From: Anthonomus grandis grandis
Taxonomy: Eukaryota > Arthropoda > Insecta > Coleoptera > Curculionidae
Reading direction: 5' to 3'
DNA length: 64,000 nucleotides
Assembly: GCF_022605725.1 (NCBI RefSeq)
Contig: NC_065554.1
Location: 21,967,100 to 22,031,099, forward strand
The notes under the pieces are model-generated. The model saw nothing but the letters and a program-made list of their open reading frames with translations, searched no databases and was not told where the DNA came from. Shown piece by piece: positions 46,162-58,504 of this stretch. The position numbers and the translations under genes were made by a program. The number at the start of each line of letters is the position of its first letter. Position 1 is the stretch's first letter.

Positions 46162-48150
46162 TATATGCTTTATTGTCATAAAAGTAAATTTGTTGACAAA
46201 GCTGTAAAAAAGAAAAACATATACACAAACATGTAAAAAGGTTATTTAGCATGCTATGCTCCATCATCCTAAAGACATTCTGCTTCCATGAATATGGTTT
46301 ACCTATACCGGTAAAACCAACAACATCCCCATTCTTCAGAAATACTCCTCCAAGACTCTGAACCAAAACATACAAAGCTAATGTAATGTCAAGAATATCA
46401 ATATGTATATCACAAACAGATATTATTCACTCCGGAAATATACAATTTTATTAAATGTAAAACTGTAAAAAAAATTAATCACAGAAATAAATTAGGCGAA
46501 ATGATATGGTGTGAAAAATATAAAGAATATACCTAAAGTCCTGCAAGAAAAAAGTAAAAATGACTAAAATCTATCCGACAAAAATTCAGTTATTTCATAA
46601 TAGCCCTTTGCAACTTAGAGTTTTTTAACACGTTTTCTAAAAAGTTTCCAGCTACCTATACCTTTCAATTCTGCAGGAAGATGATTAAAGAGTTTTTTAC
46701 CATCAAATATAAAAGTTCTTTTGATCGGTGAATTTGTAGGCTTAGGCAAGAGCATATCATTAGCTCGTCGACTGCTATATTCATGCCTATTAGTTGTGTT
46801 CACATTTCCAAATTTCTTATGAACGAGGCAAACAGATTTCAATATAAATAAGGCAGGAAGAGTTAGGATTTTATGAGTGATAAATAACTGTTTGCAAGAC
46901 TCTCTCATACTCACATTACACAGACGTCAGATCGCTCTCTTTTGCAAAACAAAAACACTATTAAATAAGTAATGTGTGCATGCACCCCAGAAACACAAAC
47001 CATACCTTAAATGGGACTCAATTAAAGAAAAATAAACATTTCTCGCCATATCAAAATCAACCTCTCGTGCGAACACTTTAAGAGCATAACAATTTGCTGA
47101 TATTTTTTTACACAATTGCGTGATATGGCCCTCAAATTTTAGTTTATTACCAATAAATAAACCTAAAAATTTATTTTCGTCTAAATTGTTTAGAATGCGA
47201 TTTTCTAAAAACACATTATTTCAATTACTTTTAAAATTCATAACACTAGTTTTTAAAATATTTAAATACAGTTTGTTGGAATCACACCATTTCTTGATAT
47301 CAACAATATCTCTGTTAACTGTGGTATTTAGATTCATAGCACTCGTGTCATGCCATAAAATTATTGAGTCATCCGCAAACTGAATGAATTTTCCTGAGAT
47401 CCTAAGATTGGCCATGTCATTAATATAAATGAGGAATAGAAGTGACCCAAGAACTGAACCCTGAGGAACACCATGAGTCACAAGCTGCTCCCTTGAAAGG
47501 GCACCATTCACAGAAACACTCTGCATTCTAGTATGCAAATAAGACCCAAACTACTGAAGAGCCTCTGAATCCATACCGCTCAAGCTACCACAGCAGTATT
47601 TCGTGACTAACACAGTCAAATGCTTTGGTCAAGTCATAAAAAACTGCTGCAGCAATATCACCACTATTCAAGCTCAAAAATAAGGACTCAAAGAATGAAA
47701 AGATTGCATCTGATGTTCCCTTGGCACTTTGAAACCCAAATTGCTCCGATCTTATAATTTGCTTTTCAGCTAAATATGACATAAGTCACTTTTTAACCAA
47801 TTTCTCGATGATTTTTGAGAGGGTGGAAAGCAATGCTATTGGTCTGTAAGAAGAGGGTGATTCTGAAGCTCTCCCCTTAAACGAAGGCATGATTCTGGCT
47901 ACTTTAAGACAATTGGGAAATTGGCCATTATTGAAAGAATGATTAATTGCAGATACAAGTACCTCCAGTGCCGAATCAGGTAAATTGAAAAATAACCGTA
48001 CATTAAGTTCATCATAGCCAGACGTATTTTTCTTCTTTATCTCCTTTAGAGTAGACTGAAGCTCAACTAGATCAGTTGGCAAAAAGAAGAAAGAATCTGG
48101 TCCAGCCCTATACTCAAAAAACTGTTCATAGTTGGAAAAACTGTTAATGA
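46142..48150 (-). pseudogene. LINE ORF2 relic (CR1/jockey-like) with microsatellite tail
   Basis: Nearly the whole RT and C-terminus, from high to low coordinate: FFLPTDLVELQSTLKEI, IKKKNTSGYDELNVRLF, ARIMPSFKGRASESPSSYRP, SEQFGFQSAKGTSDAIF, DLTKAFDCVSHEILL, THGVPQGSVLGSLLFLIYIN, GKFIQFADDSIILWHD (47425-47340), ENKFLGLFIGNKLKFEGHIT, and YSSRR...FDGKKLFNHLPAELKG. Lesions are three in-frame TGA, one TAG and one frameshift, few for its length, so this is among the younger LINE copies here. About 460 bp of 3' untranslated sequence ends in a (TGAT)n/(CAAT)n run at 46142-46161. The 5' end, including the endonuclease, is missing. Confidence 0.85.
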
Positions 48151-48841
48151 TTATTTAACAAAACAAAATTTTTTTAAAACATTCACATATTTATTTCAAT
48201 GTAAGAAAATTTTATACATGATGTCTCAAATCTGACGTCATCAATTATTTTTTAAATGTCAATCTTATTTTTAAATGAAGTTATACATGCGTGTCAAATT
48301 TTAATTTTTTCTTTTTGTATTAAAAAAATATTTGACAAACATAATCTCATTCAAAAAATAGGTTCAATTTAATTGTATTTTTTTAATAAATGCTTGAAAT
48401 GCCAGGTTTCAGGTATATAAGTATAATACCTATATAAGGTATATCAGGATAATACCTAACATTAACATTGTATTAACAAATAAGTTATTAAAATAAGTAA
48501 GAAGGGCAATATGCATTTATAAAATGTAGATTGGTACCAAGCTTTAGGAAAGATACCTATCCTATATACAGCTTTAAAGAGATTAAGAATGATGTGAGTC
48601 ACTATCAATTACCTTCAGAAGTTTCGATGGGAATTTCATCGGAATCACTTGCCTTTTTACTTTTGGTCTGTTAATTGGCATAAAACGTATCATAAAAAGC
48701 GTGTTGATTTAAAAATATATAAGAAATATTACCGGAGCTGGATGCAGCTGAACATTTCTGGCTTATTTCGTATTTCCAATGAACAATTACCAATAAAGTC
48801 AGTTATTTTATTACTAACGGTTTCTTAAATATATTATATGT
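48151..48841. other. Non-coding stretch
   Basis: AT-rich, no gene recognised. Confidence 0.5.
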
Positions 48842-50315
48842 GGTGTCCCGAAACTATATCGCAATATTTTACCAGCCGCATTTTTGTCTGAAAATATGAC
48901 AAAAACTTCATATACAGGAATCTTGAAAAGTGAAACGTTTTCATATTACAGGGTGTTTTATAATTCCTATTGAAGATGGTTTTTTGTTAATATTTTCGTC
49001 CCCGGTAGATATTTTTTGAAATTTTTATCGTATACTACTGGTATTGTTACTAACTGATTTTATAACATTCTATGCTAAAATGTATATAGGGTCGTTTAAA
49101 ATTCAGCGGTCAGCAAAGATAAAAATGTCAAACTTTTTTTCTGGTTACTTTTTAATTATTTGTAGTAAAATTAAAAAGAACCAACATTTTTACAAAAAAA
49201 AGGTACTCTTGTCTTATTTCGTTAGAAGCCTCCGATTTCAAGAAAAATAATTATTAAGTTTTAAGTAAATCATGACTTGGTATTGAAAAGGTATAAAATG
49301 TATGAAATAAAAAATAGTAGTTGGCAGTGTTTGTTGACAATTTGTTTATTGCTTGAACATTTTAATTATTTTACATTCATGTTGGTAAAGCTAAATAGTT
49401 CTTTGCGTAAATTATTTCTTTAAAACTATGGATAGATTTACGAATCAAGAGTTGAGCGATATGCCTTTTGTGTATGGCTTGTGTAATGTTGCTACGTTAG
49501 CTGTTGCCCGTAAGTATCGTTGAAGAATTTCCCTCAGACCAATTCCAGATTGTCACAGTTTTTGTTAACATCAAGAAGGGAAATATTATATCTCCAACAA
49601 AATGGCAACCACTTCAAACATTTGCTATAGTTTGTTTTCTTTTGTTTGTTTGATATTTTCATTTTTTTTTACCTTAGCTAATAAGTTAATTATTTAATTC
49701 TTCTAAATTATTTATACATTATTTACAGTTTTGAAATAAAACCTTAAACAAAGAAAACAGTTTATGATCTTAAAATTAAGTGTTTGTAATACTCTTATGT
49801 TATGTTTATACCTGATAATTTGCAATATACCTTTTAATTTTATTTAACGTGATCAAAAATACTTTATACGTGTAGGTTGCAAAACATTTATGTCGGATTA
49901 ACTTAAAAACGGGCGCTCCTATCGAAATAAGACAAGAGCACCTTTTTTTAAGTAAAAATATTGATTCTTTTCGATTTTATTACCAAAATTACTAGAAAGT
50001 AGCTAGGAAAAAAGTTTTGACATTTTCAACCTTGCTGACCACTAATTTTAATCAATCCTGTATAAATTTTAGCATAAAATGTTATAAAATCGGTTAGTAA
50101 CAATAACAGTAGTATACGAGAACATTTTTTTAAAATAACGATCAGGCGTTTTGAAAATATTAACAAAAAACTATCTTCAATAGGAATTATAAAACATTCT
50201 GTAACATGAAAACGATTCACTTTTCAAGATCCCTGTATATGAAGTTTTTGTCTTATTTTTAGACAAAGATGCGGCTGGCAAAATATTGCGATGTAATTTC
50301 GGGACATCCTGTATT
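48842..50315 (+). mobile_element. Fold-back element derived from an IS630-like transposon
   Basis: The left arm 48842-49221 and right arm 49923-50315 are inverted copies of about 380 bp. Outer ends are GGTGTCCCGAAACTATATCG and TACAGGATGTCCCGAAATTA (reverse strand). Shared words include GCAATATTTT(A/G)CCAGCCGC, CTTCATATACAGG, AGTGAA(A/T)CGTTTTCAT, ATTCCTATTGAAGAT and CTCTTGTCTTATTTCG. The 700 bp loop retains a transposase start (49428-49625), so the element is a deletion derivative. Confidence 0.85.
49428..49625 (+). pseudogene. Transposase N-terminal vestige
   Basis: ATG at 49428 opens MDRFTNQELSDMPFVYGLCN, then VATLAVARKYR and a stop, continuing ISLRPIPDCHSF and a degraded KGNYYISN. This is the first 60 residues of insect transposases of the FTNxExADMxFVYG...ARxLYxExFPxRxxPxxxTF type. 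The rest of the gene is gone. It is probably the same family as the C-terminal fragment at 36326. Confidence 0.7.
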
Positions 50316-50364
50316 TCAGGAGACCACTTTACATTTTTAATCCAATCATGATTAAACCATGATC

Positions 50365-51560
50365 TATAGGGTGTCCGTCAACGAATATATGTACTGAAAG
50401 TCAACGATAATACTGAGAGGGCTAGTGAAGCAACTTAAAAGCGTAAAAACAGAAAAGCATAAAATAGCCTAAGTAAAGAATTTATGTTTTTCAGGATACT
50501 GGCACTTTATAATTTGTCATAATAATACTCTTGAAGCAGTAAAAAATCTATTGCTATATCTCAAAAATTCAGACCTTGTCAGGCCACTTAGACTGGACAA
50601 AAAAAAATACGCTAATCTTTCTAGTACTTTGAAAAATTTGTATATTTAATCTACTTCTTGAATTACCTATTATTTTATCAAACAACTTACTGTTATTATC
50701 TTAGAGTAAAGGATAAATCTTATCTAAAAATAAAACGAATTAAATCAAGATCAAAAATTGCTTTTATTTCACGTAGAAAAATAAAAAAATTAAATAATAT
50801 GACAACCTACGACTAAAGCGAATGCAGGTGTGACATCTTTTTACAAACGACCTCTTTATACATCTTGCAATCCTGTCAACGTTAATTTCTTAAGCTGCGT
50901 CATTTATTCACAGACGTAAAACATCAGCATTATTTATTAGTGTTGCATAAACCTTTTCTCTTATGCAACTCGCAGTAACAGAAATTAAACAATCTAAGGT
51001 TCACGTCTGGAGATCTGGGAGGCCATAAAATTGGCCCTTCCATCTGTTGAAGACGTTTGGTTTAAGTAACGACGAACGTAAAGGACATAATATGCTAGAA
51101 AGCCTTCAGTTTGGAATCACATTATTCAGCGAGTGGATAAAGGAATACCGTCTTAAAGAAATAGTAGTTCCCTTTGATAAAAATACTCAGTTCAGATTTT
51201 CTGGAAATTCGAATAAACCAATTACTTTCTTTGTTTAAAATATCGGTTCCCTACTTTGACCTTTTATCTCTAGTGAGGGGGGATTTTCCAACGCATCAGA
51301 GTGTAAATTGTGCACGTTCATAAAATTATTCTTTTTAAATGTGCTATCATCCAACCATAGTACATTATCTAAAAACTTAATCTCATCCATCAAACTCAAC
51401 AAATCCTCCTCATTTTTCGAACATTTTGCAGCAAGACCTTGTAGTCTTAAGGCAGTAAGTTTTGCACCTCTACTGATCTCATTTACCACCGATTTAATTA
51501 TCTCTGTTAGCCTTTTGATTGGTCATGCCGAAGTAATCAGATTAATTTCAATTTATTTTA
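50365..51560 (-). mobile_element. IS630-like transposon relic
   Basis: The plus-strand left edge TATAGGGTGTCCGTCAACGA (50365) is a CAGGGTGTCC-type end. On the minus strand, from high to low: CSKNEEDLLSLMDEIKFLDN, VLWLDDSTFKKNNFMNVHNL (51380-51300, first-Asp block), ENPPS, then after a worn gap EGPILWPPRSPDVN (51040-51000, third-Asp block) and scattered residues to 50.8 kb. The block at 51235-51489 is open for 84 codons. No upstream terminal repeat is seen. Confidence 0.65.
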
Positions 51561-53559
51561 AAACTTGGTCAACTTAATTAATACCGGGTCTTCCCTTTCT
51601 AATGTAAGCTCGAGCGATCGATCTTGCCTTTGGAATATACCTGGTGAATATTGATAACATACCAGAATCATAATTTTCATATATAGCATATATAGCATAT
51701 TAAAACAGTAAATCACCAACACAAATAGCTCAATTAACACAAAGTTCACAGGAAAGTCAGTATAGCACTTTCATCTCCAAAACAAACAAATTTAAATCAG
51801 AAGGTATCAGATAAGTAGAGATACAAGCAAAAGTTGTTAGTTAAAGCAATTAAAACAAATGCATCTCATCGTCTACAACTACAATAGACAATGCAGAGCA
51901 GGTAACTTTGATTCAGTATTAAAAAACTAAAATCAGAATATAGAAAATATGATTTTTTTAAGTGTGTCAATAGAAAATCTGATCCCAGAGTATGATTTAG
52001 AGAAAAGTGCCAATATTTCAAAAAACACCAATTTTTTACTTAGGTTAATTTGCTGCTCCACAATCTTTTTCAGTATTACCGTTAAATTTTCAGAATAAAT
52101 CAGACCATAACACACTTAATAGACTTTTCTTCTCTCCTAAATAAGGTAAACCTAAAACAAATGGAACTGATGAAATGTGTATTTTTTCTTTACAAATTAT
52201 TTTCAACAATATCTTTTGGCTACTTTTATAACCAAATTTTTTTCCCCAGAGCTTCTGGATTCTTCTTTGCATGACATTTTAAGCAGTAGCATAATGAAAA
52301 CCGATGGAAACCCTTTTTACGTATTAAAACGTCTGAAAAATAAGCAATAACATCTCTTACTACATTAATAAAACAAACATATTCATCATAACATAAATAG
52401 TGCAGCTCATGAAGTAAAATAGAGACAAAAAACAAACAGTAGGCACTCCAATATAAATGATATTAATCCAAAGTCGACACAGGTATCTAACAAACTCTAG
52501 TTAAAATTTACTTTAAGCATTACGTTAAAAGTAGCACCAGCTCTTTCAATTTACACAACGATTTCAACAAACTGTTGAGAACTCTCGTTAATATTATGCG
52601 CCGCTGTCTCTCGCTGCAGTCTCTATTTATTTAATTAGTTTAGATCGCTTTTGGAATGATTACACCTTTTGAAATAAAAACAATTTGCATTTAATTAAAA
52701 GAATTACGGCCTTCGAGTTACGCGCGTCTTTATCTTCGACTTATGCCGCGCCCGCCATTATGCCACGGCTGTTAAAATATACTAAGCAAACATCATATTC
52801 GAAATGATTAACGCCATAAATGATGGAATTAAATTATGTATTATGGAAAGTGAACTCTTAGAGCGTGAAGGAAGGATTTGGAGTTTGAATTTCAATGAAG
52901 GAGGAGGTGCTGTTTTCGAGTAGTACAGTTTAGCTAATTAAAAAGGTTTTTTTAATAAAAAGCTTCGTGAGAAAAATTTAATTTAAAGCCATAGTGTAAA
53001 TTTTTGAAAAACCAATGAAATTCGTTCTTAAAGTTAATAATTAAGTATTTTCAATTGACACGTAGCATCCGACTCAGAGTGAGGAGAACAACAAAACTCA
53101 CTAACACGTTTGGTCAGCGTGGTGTTTTAAGGCTGGAAGCCTCTAAGTGATATATCGACTTTCCAAAACATAATACTCCAGGCAAGTAGAGACAGATCAG
53201 AATCTCGCACTAAAATACCTGTAAGCCCTATGGATTCCGGGTAGGTCCAAATTCCATACAAAAATCCAGTCAAAGTAAATCAAAAAACTACCGACAAAGA
53301 ACAATTTGACACATTTGCGTGTTCAATACAAGAACTATAAGCGGTAAATTAAAACTAATAGAATTCGATCAAAATAAAATGGACCATAATAGGACTGTCT
53401 GAAGTCACTTTAGATAATTAAATAATTTTTTTAAATAAAAGGATTCGAATAAATTCGAGTGAAAAAATATTTTGCTTAAGTGTGTTCAAAATAAAGTGGG
53501 ACTCCTGGAACTGTTCTGGAAAAAAGAAGAAAATAGTAGCTTAATACCAAACTAATAAT
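51561..53559. other. Non-coding stretch
   Basis: No gene recognised. It contains the possible regulatory block at 52590-52830. Confidence 0.45.
52590..52830. promoter_or_regulatory. Possible conserved regulatory block
   Basis: Richer in GC and CpG than the flanks (GCGCCGCTGTCTCTCGCTGC, TTATGCCGCGCCCGCCATTA). It has an octamer-like ATTTGCAT followed by homeodomain-type TTAATTAAAAG near 52684 and CCATAAATG near 52812. No frame is open. Enhancer function is a guess from composition and motifs. Confidence 0.3.
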
Positions 53560-53830
53560 AAATTTGTAACATAAAATATTGTTTTCATAAACAATTATTC
53601 AATTTTTTTTATGCTAAAAATTCATTCAATTCAATTAATTATTTAATAGAAAAAATATAAAAGTCTTGTACCCTTTGTTTTTTTTTCTATTGTATCAATA
53701 AATGCGAATCTTTTAATGGGCAATTTTAACATTATTGGCGCCCAACATGTATTTGGTATGTTATTTTGTATAATATGATATTTTTTTTAATCCAGGTTTA
53801 TGAAATATCCAATTTTGCCAAGGAATTGAA
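53560..53830 (+). repeat. LTR end plus primer-binding site relic, copy 1
   Basis: ATAAATTTGTAACATAAAAT, then CTTTGTTTTTTTTTCTATTG, an AATAAA signal (53697), GCGAATCTTTTAAT, and TTGGCGCCCAACATG (53735-53749), which looks like the primer-binding site of an LTR retrotransposon. A leader follows with AAATATCCAATTTTGCCAAG (about 53803). Confidence 0.5.
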
Positions 53831-54731
53831 ATCTAATTCTAATTCTTCCAGGCAGTTTGGCCATTTTTACTCTGAAAATAGTTTTTTGAAAATTTTTAGA
53901 ACTACTTCTGTTTTAAACTAAAAATCCTTTCTATACAATTCGTTAATGCTGAAATTTTTAGTTTTTATAGATATACTTTTTGTTCCACATTAAAAATTCT
54001 TTCCATAGAGCTATGGCATTTTCATAAACACCGGTGGGAAATTAGGAAATTTGTTCAAGTTTTTCTTTTTGGAAATCCACATTTTTTCATATTTCATTTT
54101 TACTGTGAAAAGTTTCAGTTTTTTAATATTTTTATAGAAAAAAACCAACATTTGAGGTGGATTAAATATCCATCTTACCACATATTTTTCACTGCTATTC
54201 ACTTATACCGTGAATTGATTTAGTTCTTATTTATACCGTTGAATAGACAATTTCATGCTGGTTATAATGATTTGTCACGTGATATGATAGGGTGCTCATT
54301 TAGAACTTCATATCAAATTCAAATTCAAATTCAACTTCACCTGGTTTGAATGGTGTAACGTACTTTAATGATACGTTACTTACCAAATAATGTCAAGGAA
54401 AGAATTATTAAAATAAGACTGGCGTGGTGGACTAAAAAAGGTAATTTATTACCTAAAGGGCAGTTAGGGTTTAGAAGAGAAACGGTGTGATATATTGTAT
54501 TTCTCATTTTGTATTAGACTTTCAAAATTGGTTTTCTAATAATAATTAGTTGAAATCACTTTTTTTAAATATTTATAGCGTATATGATGATATTGATGTA
54601 TCCATTATCAACAAAAAAATGATTGACATCTCCCCTTTATTTGTAAATAATAAGCTTATTGGACTTTGAATGATAAGCAATGGAGTTCCTCAAGGTTTAG
54701 TATTGAAAATCGACCTTGCATGTTAACTATA
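53831..54731. other. Non-coding stretch
   Basis: AT-rich. CAAATTCAAATTCAAATTCA (about 54315) is a short hexamer repeat. No gene. Confidence 0.5.
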
Positions 54732-56041
54732 CACTACCGCTCAATATTTATTTATAACAAAATGAATATAAACAATACATTTTTCAAAAAATTAAATTTA
54801 AGAAAATCAAATTTTGGATTCATCTACATGTCCGCCTCGATTTTTAATAACAGCTTCACAGAGTTTCAGTAGTTTTCTAATTAATTTGTCCAAAGTTTCC
54901 TGAGGTATCTTGTGTCACTCTTCTTGAATGATCCTCCACAAGTCTTCTTTTGATGTGGGGCATGATTTTCGCACTTGTCTATCCAGTTCATTCCACAGTT
55001 ATTCGATAGGATTGAGGTCCGGTGATTGTGGGGGCCATACCATAACGTTCAGAAGATGTTGCCTTTGTAAATGACTTAAATATTGCTTGCAAAATTTTGA
55101 CGTGTGCTTGGGGTCATTGTCATGTTGAAAGATGAAGTTTTCCCCAATTATTCGAGTACCAGAAGGAAGTACATTGTCACTTAAAATTGTTTTGTAACCC
55201 TCTTTTCGACGAATTCCCTCTATTCTAATGATCGCCCACTGCAGATCCTCCGAAACAACCCCACATCATCACCGAACCACCTTCGTGTTTAACTGAGGCC
55301 ACCGTACAGTTCTCAGTGATCCTTTCATTGGCATAACGGCGAACAAAAACTCGCCTTTTCGTTCCAAAAACCTCGAATTTCGACTCGTCACTCCAGAGAA
55401 CTTTCTTCCAGTCATCAATGGTCCATTCTTTGTGTGATTGGGCCCACTCAAGTCTTTTCTTCTTATTAACATTCTTCAGTAGCGGTTTTGATACAGCTAA
55501 ACGTTCTTTAAGACCAGCATTATAAAGTCACCGTTTTACTGTTGAAACACTGACTGCTTTTTTACGCTCCTTGATTTTTGCTGTGATTTCAGGGGCGGTA
55601 AGGCGTCTATTGCATTTGCTGGTAATTATAATATTTAAATCCTCCTTTGAACTTGTTGCCTTTGGCCTTCCCGATCGAGGTTTGTTGCTAATAGTCCCTT
55701 CTCTGGTGAATTTCCTAACATTATAATCGACAGTTTGCCTTGGAATTCCCAAATCCGTCGAAATTTGACGGTTAGTCCTTCGAACCTTATGAAGTCCAAT
55801 GATAATACCTTTAGTTCCTACCGATAACTCTTTTGTTTTAGCCATTTTAAAGAATGTTGAGAAACCAGCAAAGAAACGGTGGCAATTGTCAATAAGCAAG
55901 CGAAATTATTTATCAATGTTACACAAAATTAAAGACTCTTTATACAGATCTTTTATATATTTCATGATAAAACATATTGTTTTATCAAACAGATTTTTTA
56001 ATTCTATATTCAAAATATATAATTTTTTTCAGGTACTACTG
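54732..56041 (-). mobile_element. Tc1-related transposon, DD38E, recently decayed
   Basis: The left end CACTACCGCTCAATATTTAT follows a TA (54730-54731). The right end ...TTTTTTTCAGGTACTACTG (56041) is a diverged inverse. Between them lies one transposase frame on the minus strand with few lesions. Size is about 1.3 kb. Confidence 0.7.
54807..55845 (-). pseudogene. Tc1-related transposase, DD38E spacing, four lesions
   Basis: About 346 codons from MAKTKELSVGTKG at 55845 to GGHVDESKI. The N-terminal half has two helix-turn-helix parts (NRQISTDLGIPRQTVDYNV; LTAPEITAKI) and the hook SGRPKAT. Catalytic blocks: Asp in KVLWSDESKFEVF, Asp in FQHDNDPKHTSKF, Glu in SPDLNPIE, with 38 residues between the last two, not 34. 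Lesions seen: TGA after STVKR near 55527 (probably from CGA), a frameshift near 55235 after GGSAVGD, TAA directly behind the catalytic Glu near 55000, and TGA near 54915 after IIQE. It cannot make an active enzyme but was lost recently. Confidence 0.85.
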
Positions 56042-56079
56042 CTTAAGTATGGCTAAAATAAGGCAAAGTTAGGAAGTAG

Positions 56080-56330
56080 GGAAAATAGTTTTGGAGGAAC
56101 ATGGTAGCTATCTATCAAAATTTTAATAACAATAGATTTGTAACTTAAAATACGATGCAAAATATATGTTATAGTTATTTCTAATTTTATACTTCACACA
56201 TTAATTACTTTTTTAAATTAAAAAAATATTTGAAGGTCTTATATGTTTCGTGTTTTTTCTATTGTATAACTGAAGCGAATCTTCTATTAAAATTTTTTTA
56301 AGTTTGTTGGCGCCCAACATGAAATTGACA
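56080..56330 (+). repeat. LTR end plus primer-binding site relic, copy 2
   Basis: ATAGATTTGTAACTTAAAAT, TTTTTTCTATTGTATAACTG, GCGAATCTTCTATTAAAAT, then TTGGCGCCCAACATG (56307-56321). It is homologous in order to 53560-53749, 2.57 kb apart. A frame of 89 codons opens at the ATG of this site (56304-56573) but resembles no gag I know. Confidence 0.5.
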
Positions 56331-56573
56331 ATTTATGTTCTTTATATAATATTTGATTATATTTTATTCCTTTTTTCTTTTTATTCAAACTTATTAATGT
56401 GTAAATTTTTGTGCGGCGAAAATGAAAAGATTTTAGCAAAAATATTTTCATTCTCCTTAAAGTTTAAATATTCAAAAAAGAATAATGCCATGAAGGTAAC
56501 GAAATTTTATAAAGAAGATGTTTCAGGCCTACGTCATATAACATTTGTCCAAGCAGTTAAAATCTACATTTAG

Positions 56574-58112
56574 TTCTTTCAGGCTCTATCTGATACTGGA
56601 ACTGGAAACAGGATATACTGTTTTACAGAAAAGATATTTTAATTCTAAGTCTTCGAATTATTTAATTTTTTCACATACTATTACGTACTTAGAACATTGA
56701 AAGGCTAGAAGTAGCATGCCGTGGAACTATGGGCAGGTTTGTTTGCTTGCAACATCTCTTATGCAATGATGCCAAATGCTTATAGAGAAATGGCAAAAAT
56801 CACTTTATAATAGCATAAAAATTTTCAGTTGTTTCCGAAGGCACAAAACAATACTACTGCTCCCCTTTAATAAAATATCAAGCATTTTTTAAAAATAAAT
56901 TTGATAAGATATCGAATATATTGAAGTCAATATACGTTAAATAAATGAAAGTAAAGTACGAAGAAACGAGAAAACGGTAATGGCATCGCAACGCCGCTCG
57001 ATCGCATTGTTGATGTCACCGATACAAGCACTCTTTACCAGTGACGTCGTCAACAAATATTTACCTGATAAATTTTTATTAATTATTAAAGAGTTTGACT
57101 ATAAGTAATATTACCATTTATGAGCTATTTATGTGTTTTTTTAACGGACTTCATTAGAGGAAGGTCCTAATAAAAGGCAGCATTTTTGTCAAAGCATTTT
57201 TATGGAAATTAAATATTTTATTAATATAATATTATAGATTTCTTAATAAATCATGTTTTAAGACACACATTTTTAACATTTTGCAAAATTTTATTGTTAT
57301 TGTTATATTGGACAAAACTCAGTTTTACATCACTTACTTATATCACATAATATATACTTCTATGGTGCTGACTTTTTCAAAGAGACAGTATTGCTTCAGC
57401 AGAAAAAGTTAAAACTACAAGGATGTTCAAATTGTGAAGGAGTTGCAGGTTTTTTGTAGGTTATAAGATTTTTATTATGAGTATTTAGCCTGTATAATGG
57501 TTTTGAGACATTTAATAGTGACCTATATAATACCTAATACCAATTATTATATCATATTAATTTATACTAAAAAACAAAGCTTACCTAAGAATAAAGACTA
57601 TGTACAATAGATTAGATAGTTTATTAGTAGTAATATACAAACAGGTACTTTTACAAGTCAAATAAAATATGTAGTATGTTGGGCTTTTTTCGAAAATCAT
57701 GTTATTATTTCTTAAGTATTTTAATAATGACTTGAGATCTAATTCAATTTCTTTGGCACAAATTTGTTTGTTGCAATCTTCGAATTTTAATTTTCTTTAT
57801 TTTTTTTCCTATAATTTGGTGACAAGTGATTTAGATTTTAAAATGGTGGAATCATCAGTGCTTAGGTCCTCAGGATATCATTTTGATTTTACCCTAGAAT
57901 AATATACATAAAAATATAGTATTACCAAAATTTAAAAAAATGTATTATGATAATCCAATTGATCAATAAAATGTATGTTATTATAAAGAATCTTTATAAT
58001 ATCATACATTTAATTAATATTAAATATTTTAATATTAAACAAATATAACACAATAAAATACTATATCACTTTTAAATAAGATATATAGAATAGGATAATA
58101 CATGGCAAAAAA
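56574..58112. other. Mostly non-coding; possible distal exon of the THAP gene
   Basis: On the minus strand a strong acceptor (ATGTATATTATTCTAG at 57903-57898) is followed by YPEDLSTDDSTILKSKSLVT (about 57880-57820), but every frame meets a stop early, so I do not call an exon. The rest shows nothing. Confidence 0.35.
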
Positions 58113-58284
58113 CTAGTAGTCTATTTTGAGTGTATTTTTACCTTTCCTTGGCAGAGTCAGGGAATGTGTACCAGTTAAACAAAAACGGCTTGGATGAGAA
58201 ATAGTAATTGTTGACCTAGACCCCACGATTACTGTAGAACTATTAATCTCAGATGCAGTTATTGTTGATGATGAATGATCAGAT
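58113..58284 (-). CDS. Exon 4 of the THAP gene (terminal if unspliced)
   Basis: Begins after acceptor TTGTATAATTACAG. Ser/Thr-rich: SDHSSSTITASEINSSTVIV, then SRFCLTGTHSLTLPRK. The frame reaches TAG at 58113 through GKNTLKIDY. Alternatively it is spliced at AAAG|GTAAAAA (58141). The open frame and precise junctions support real past coding. Confidence 0.5.
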
Positions 58285-58342
58285 CTGTAATTATACAAAG
58301 TTTGGTGTATCAAAAATATTAATCTATATTAATTATCCATAC

Positions 58343-58504
58343 TTATCTATATTAGCTTCATTGTTTGTACTATATACCATTTTGGAATCTAAAGAAGTTT
58401 TTGCACTCTTCAGGAAAGCTGCCCCTGCAGCTTTAAAGGATAAATCACTTGGTAAATTAACTGAATTATCCGCTGCTGTGTTTTTAACCAGTGCATCAGA
58501 AATC
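58343..58504 (-). CDS. Exon 3 of the THAP gene
   Basis: 162 bases between acceptor TTTTTTTACTAG and donor GTATGG, open in one frame only: ISDALVKNTAADNSVNLPSD, LSFKAAGAAFLKSAKTSLDS, KMVYSTNNEANIDK. It starts in phase 2 and ends in phase 2, matching exon 4 exactly. No domain recognised; the plus-strand frame over the same bases is a shadow. Confidence 0.5.
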
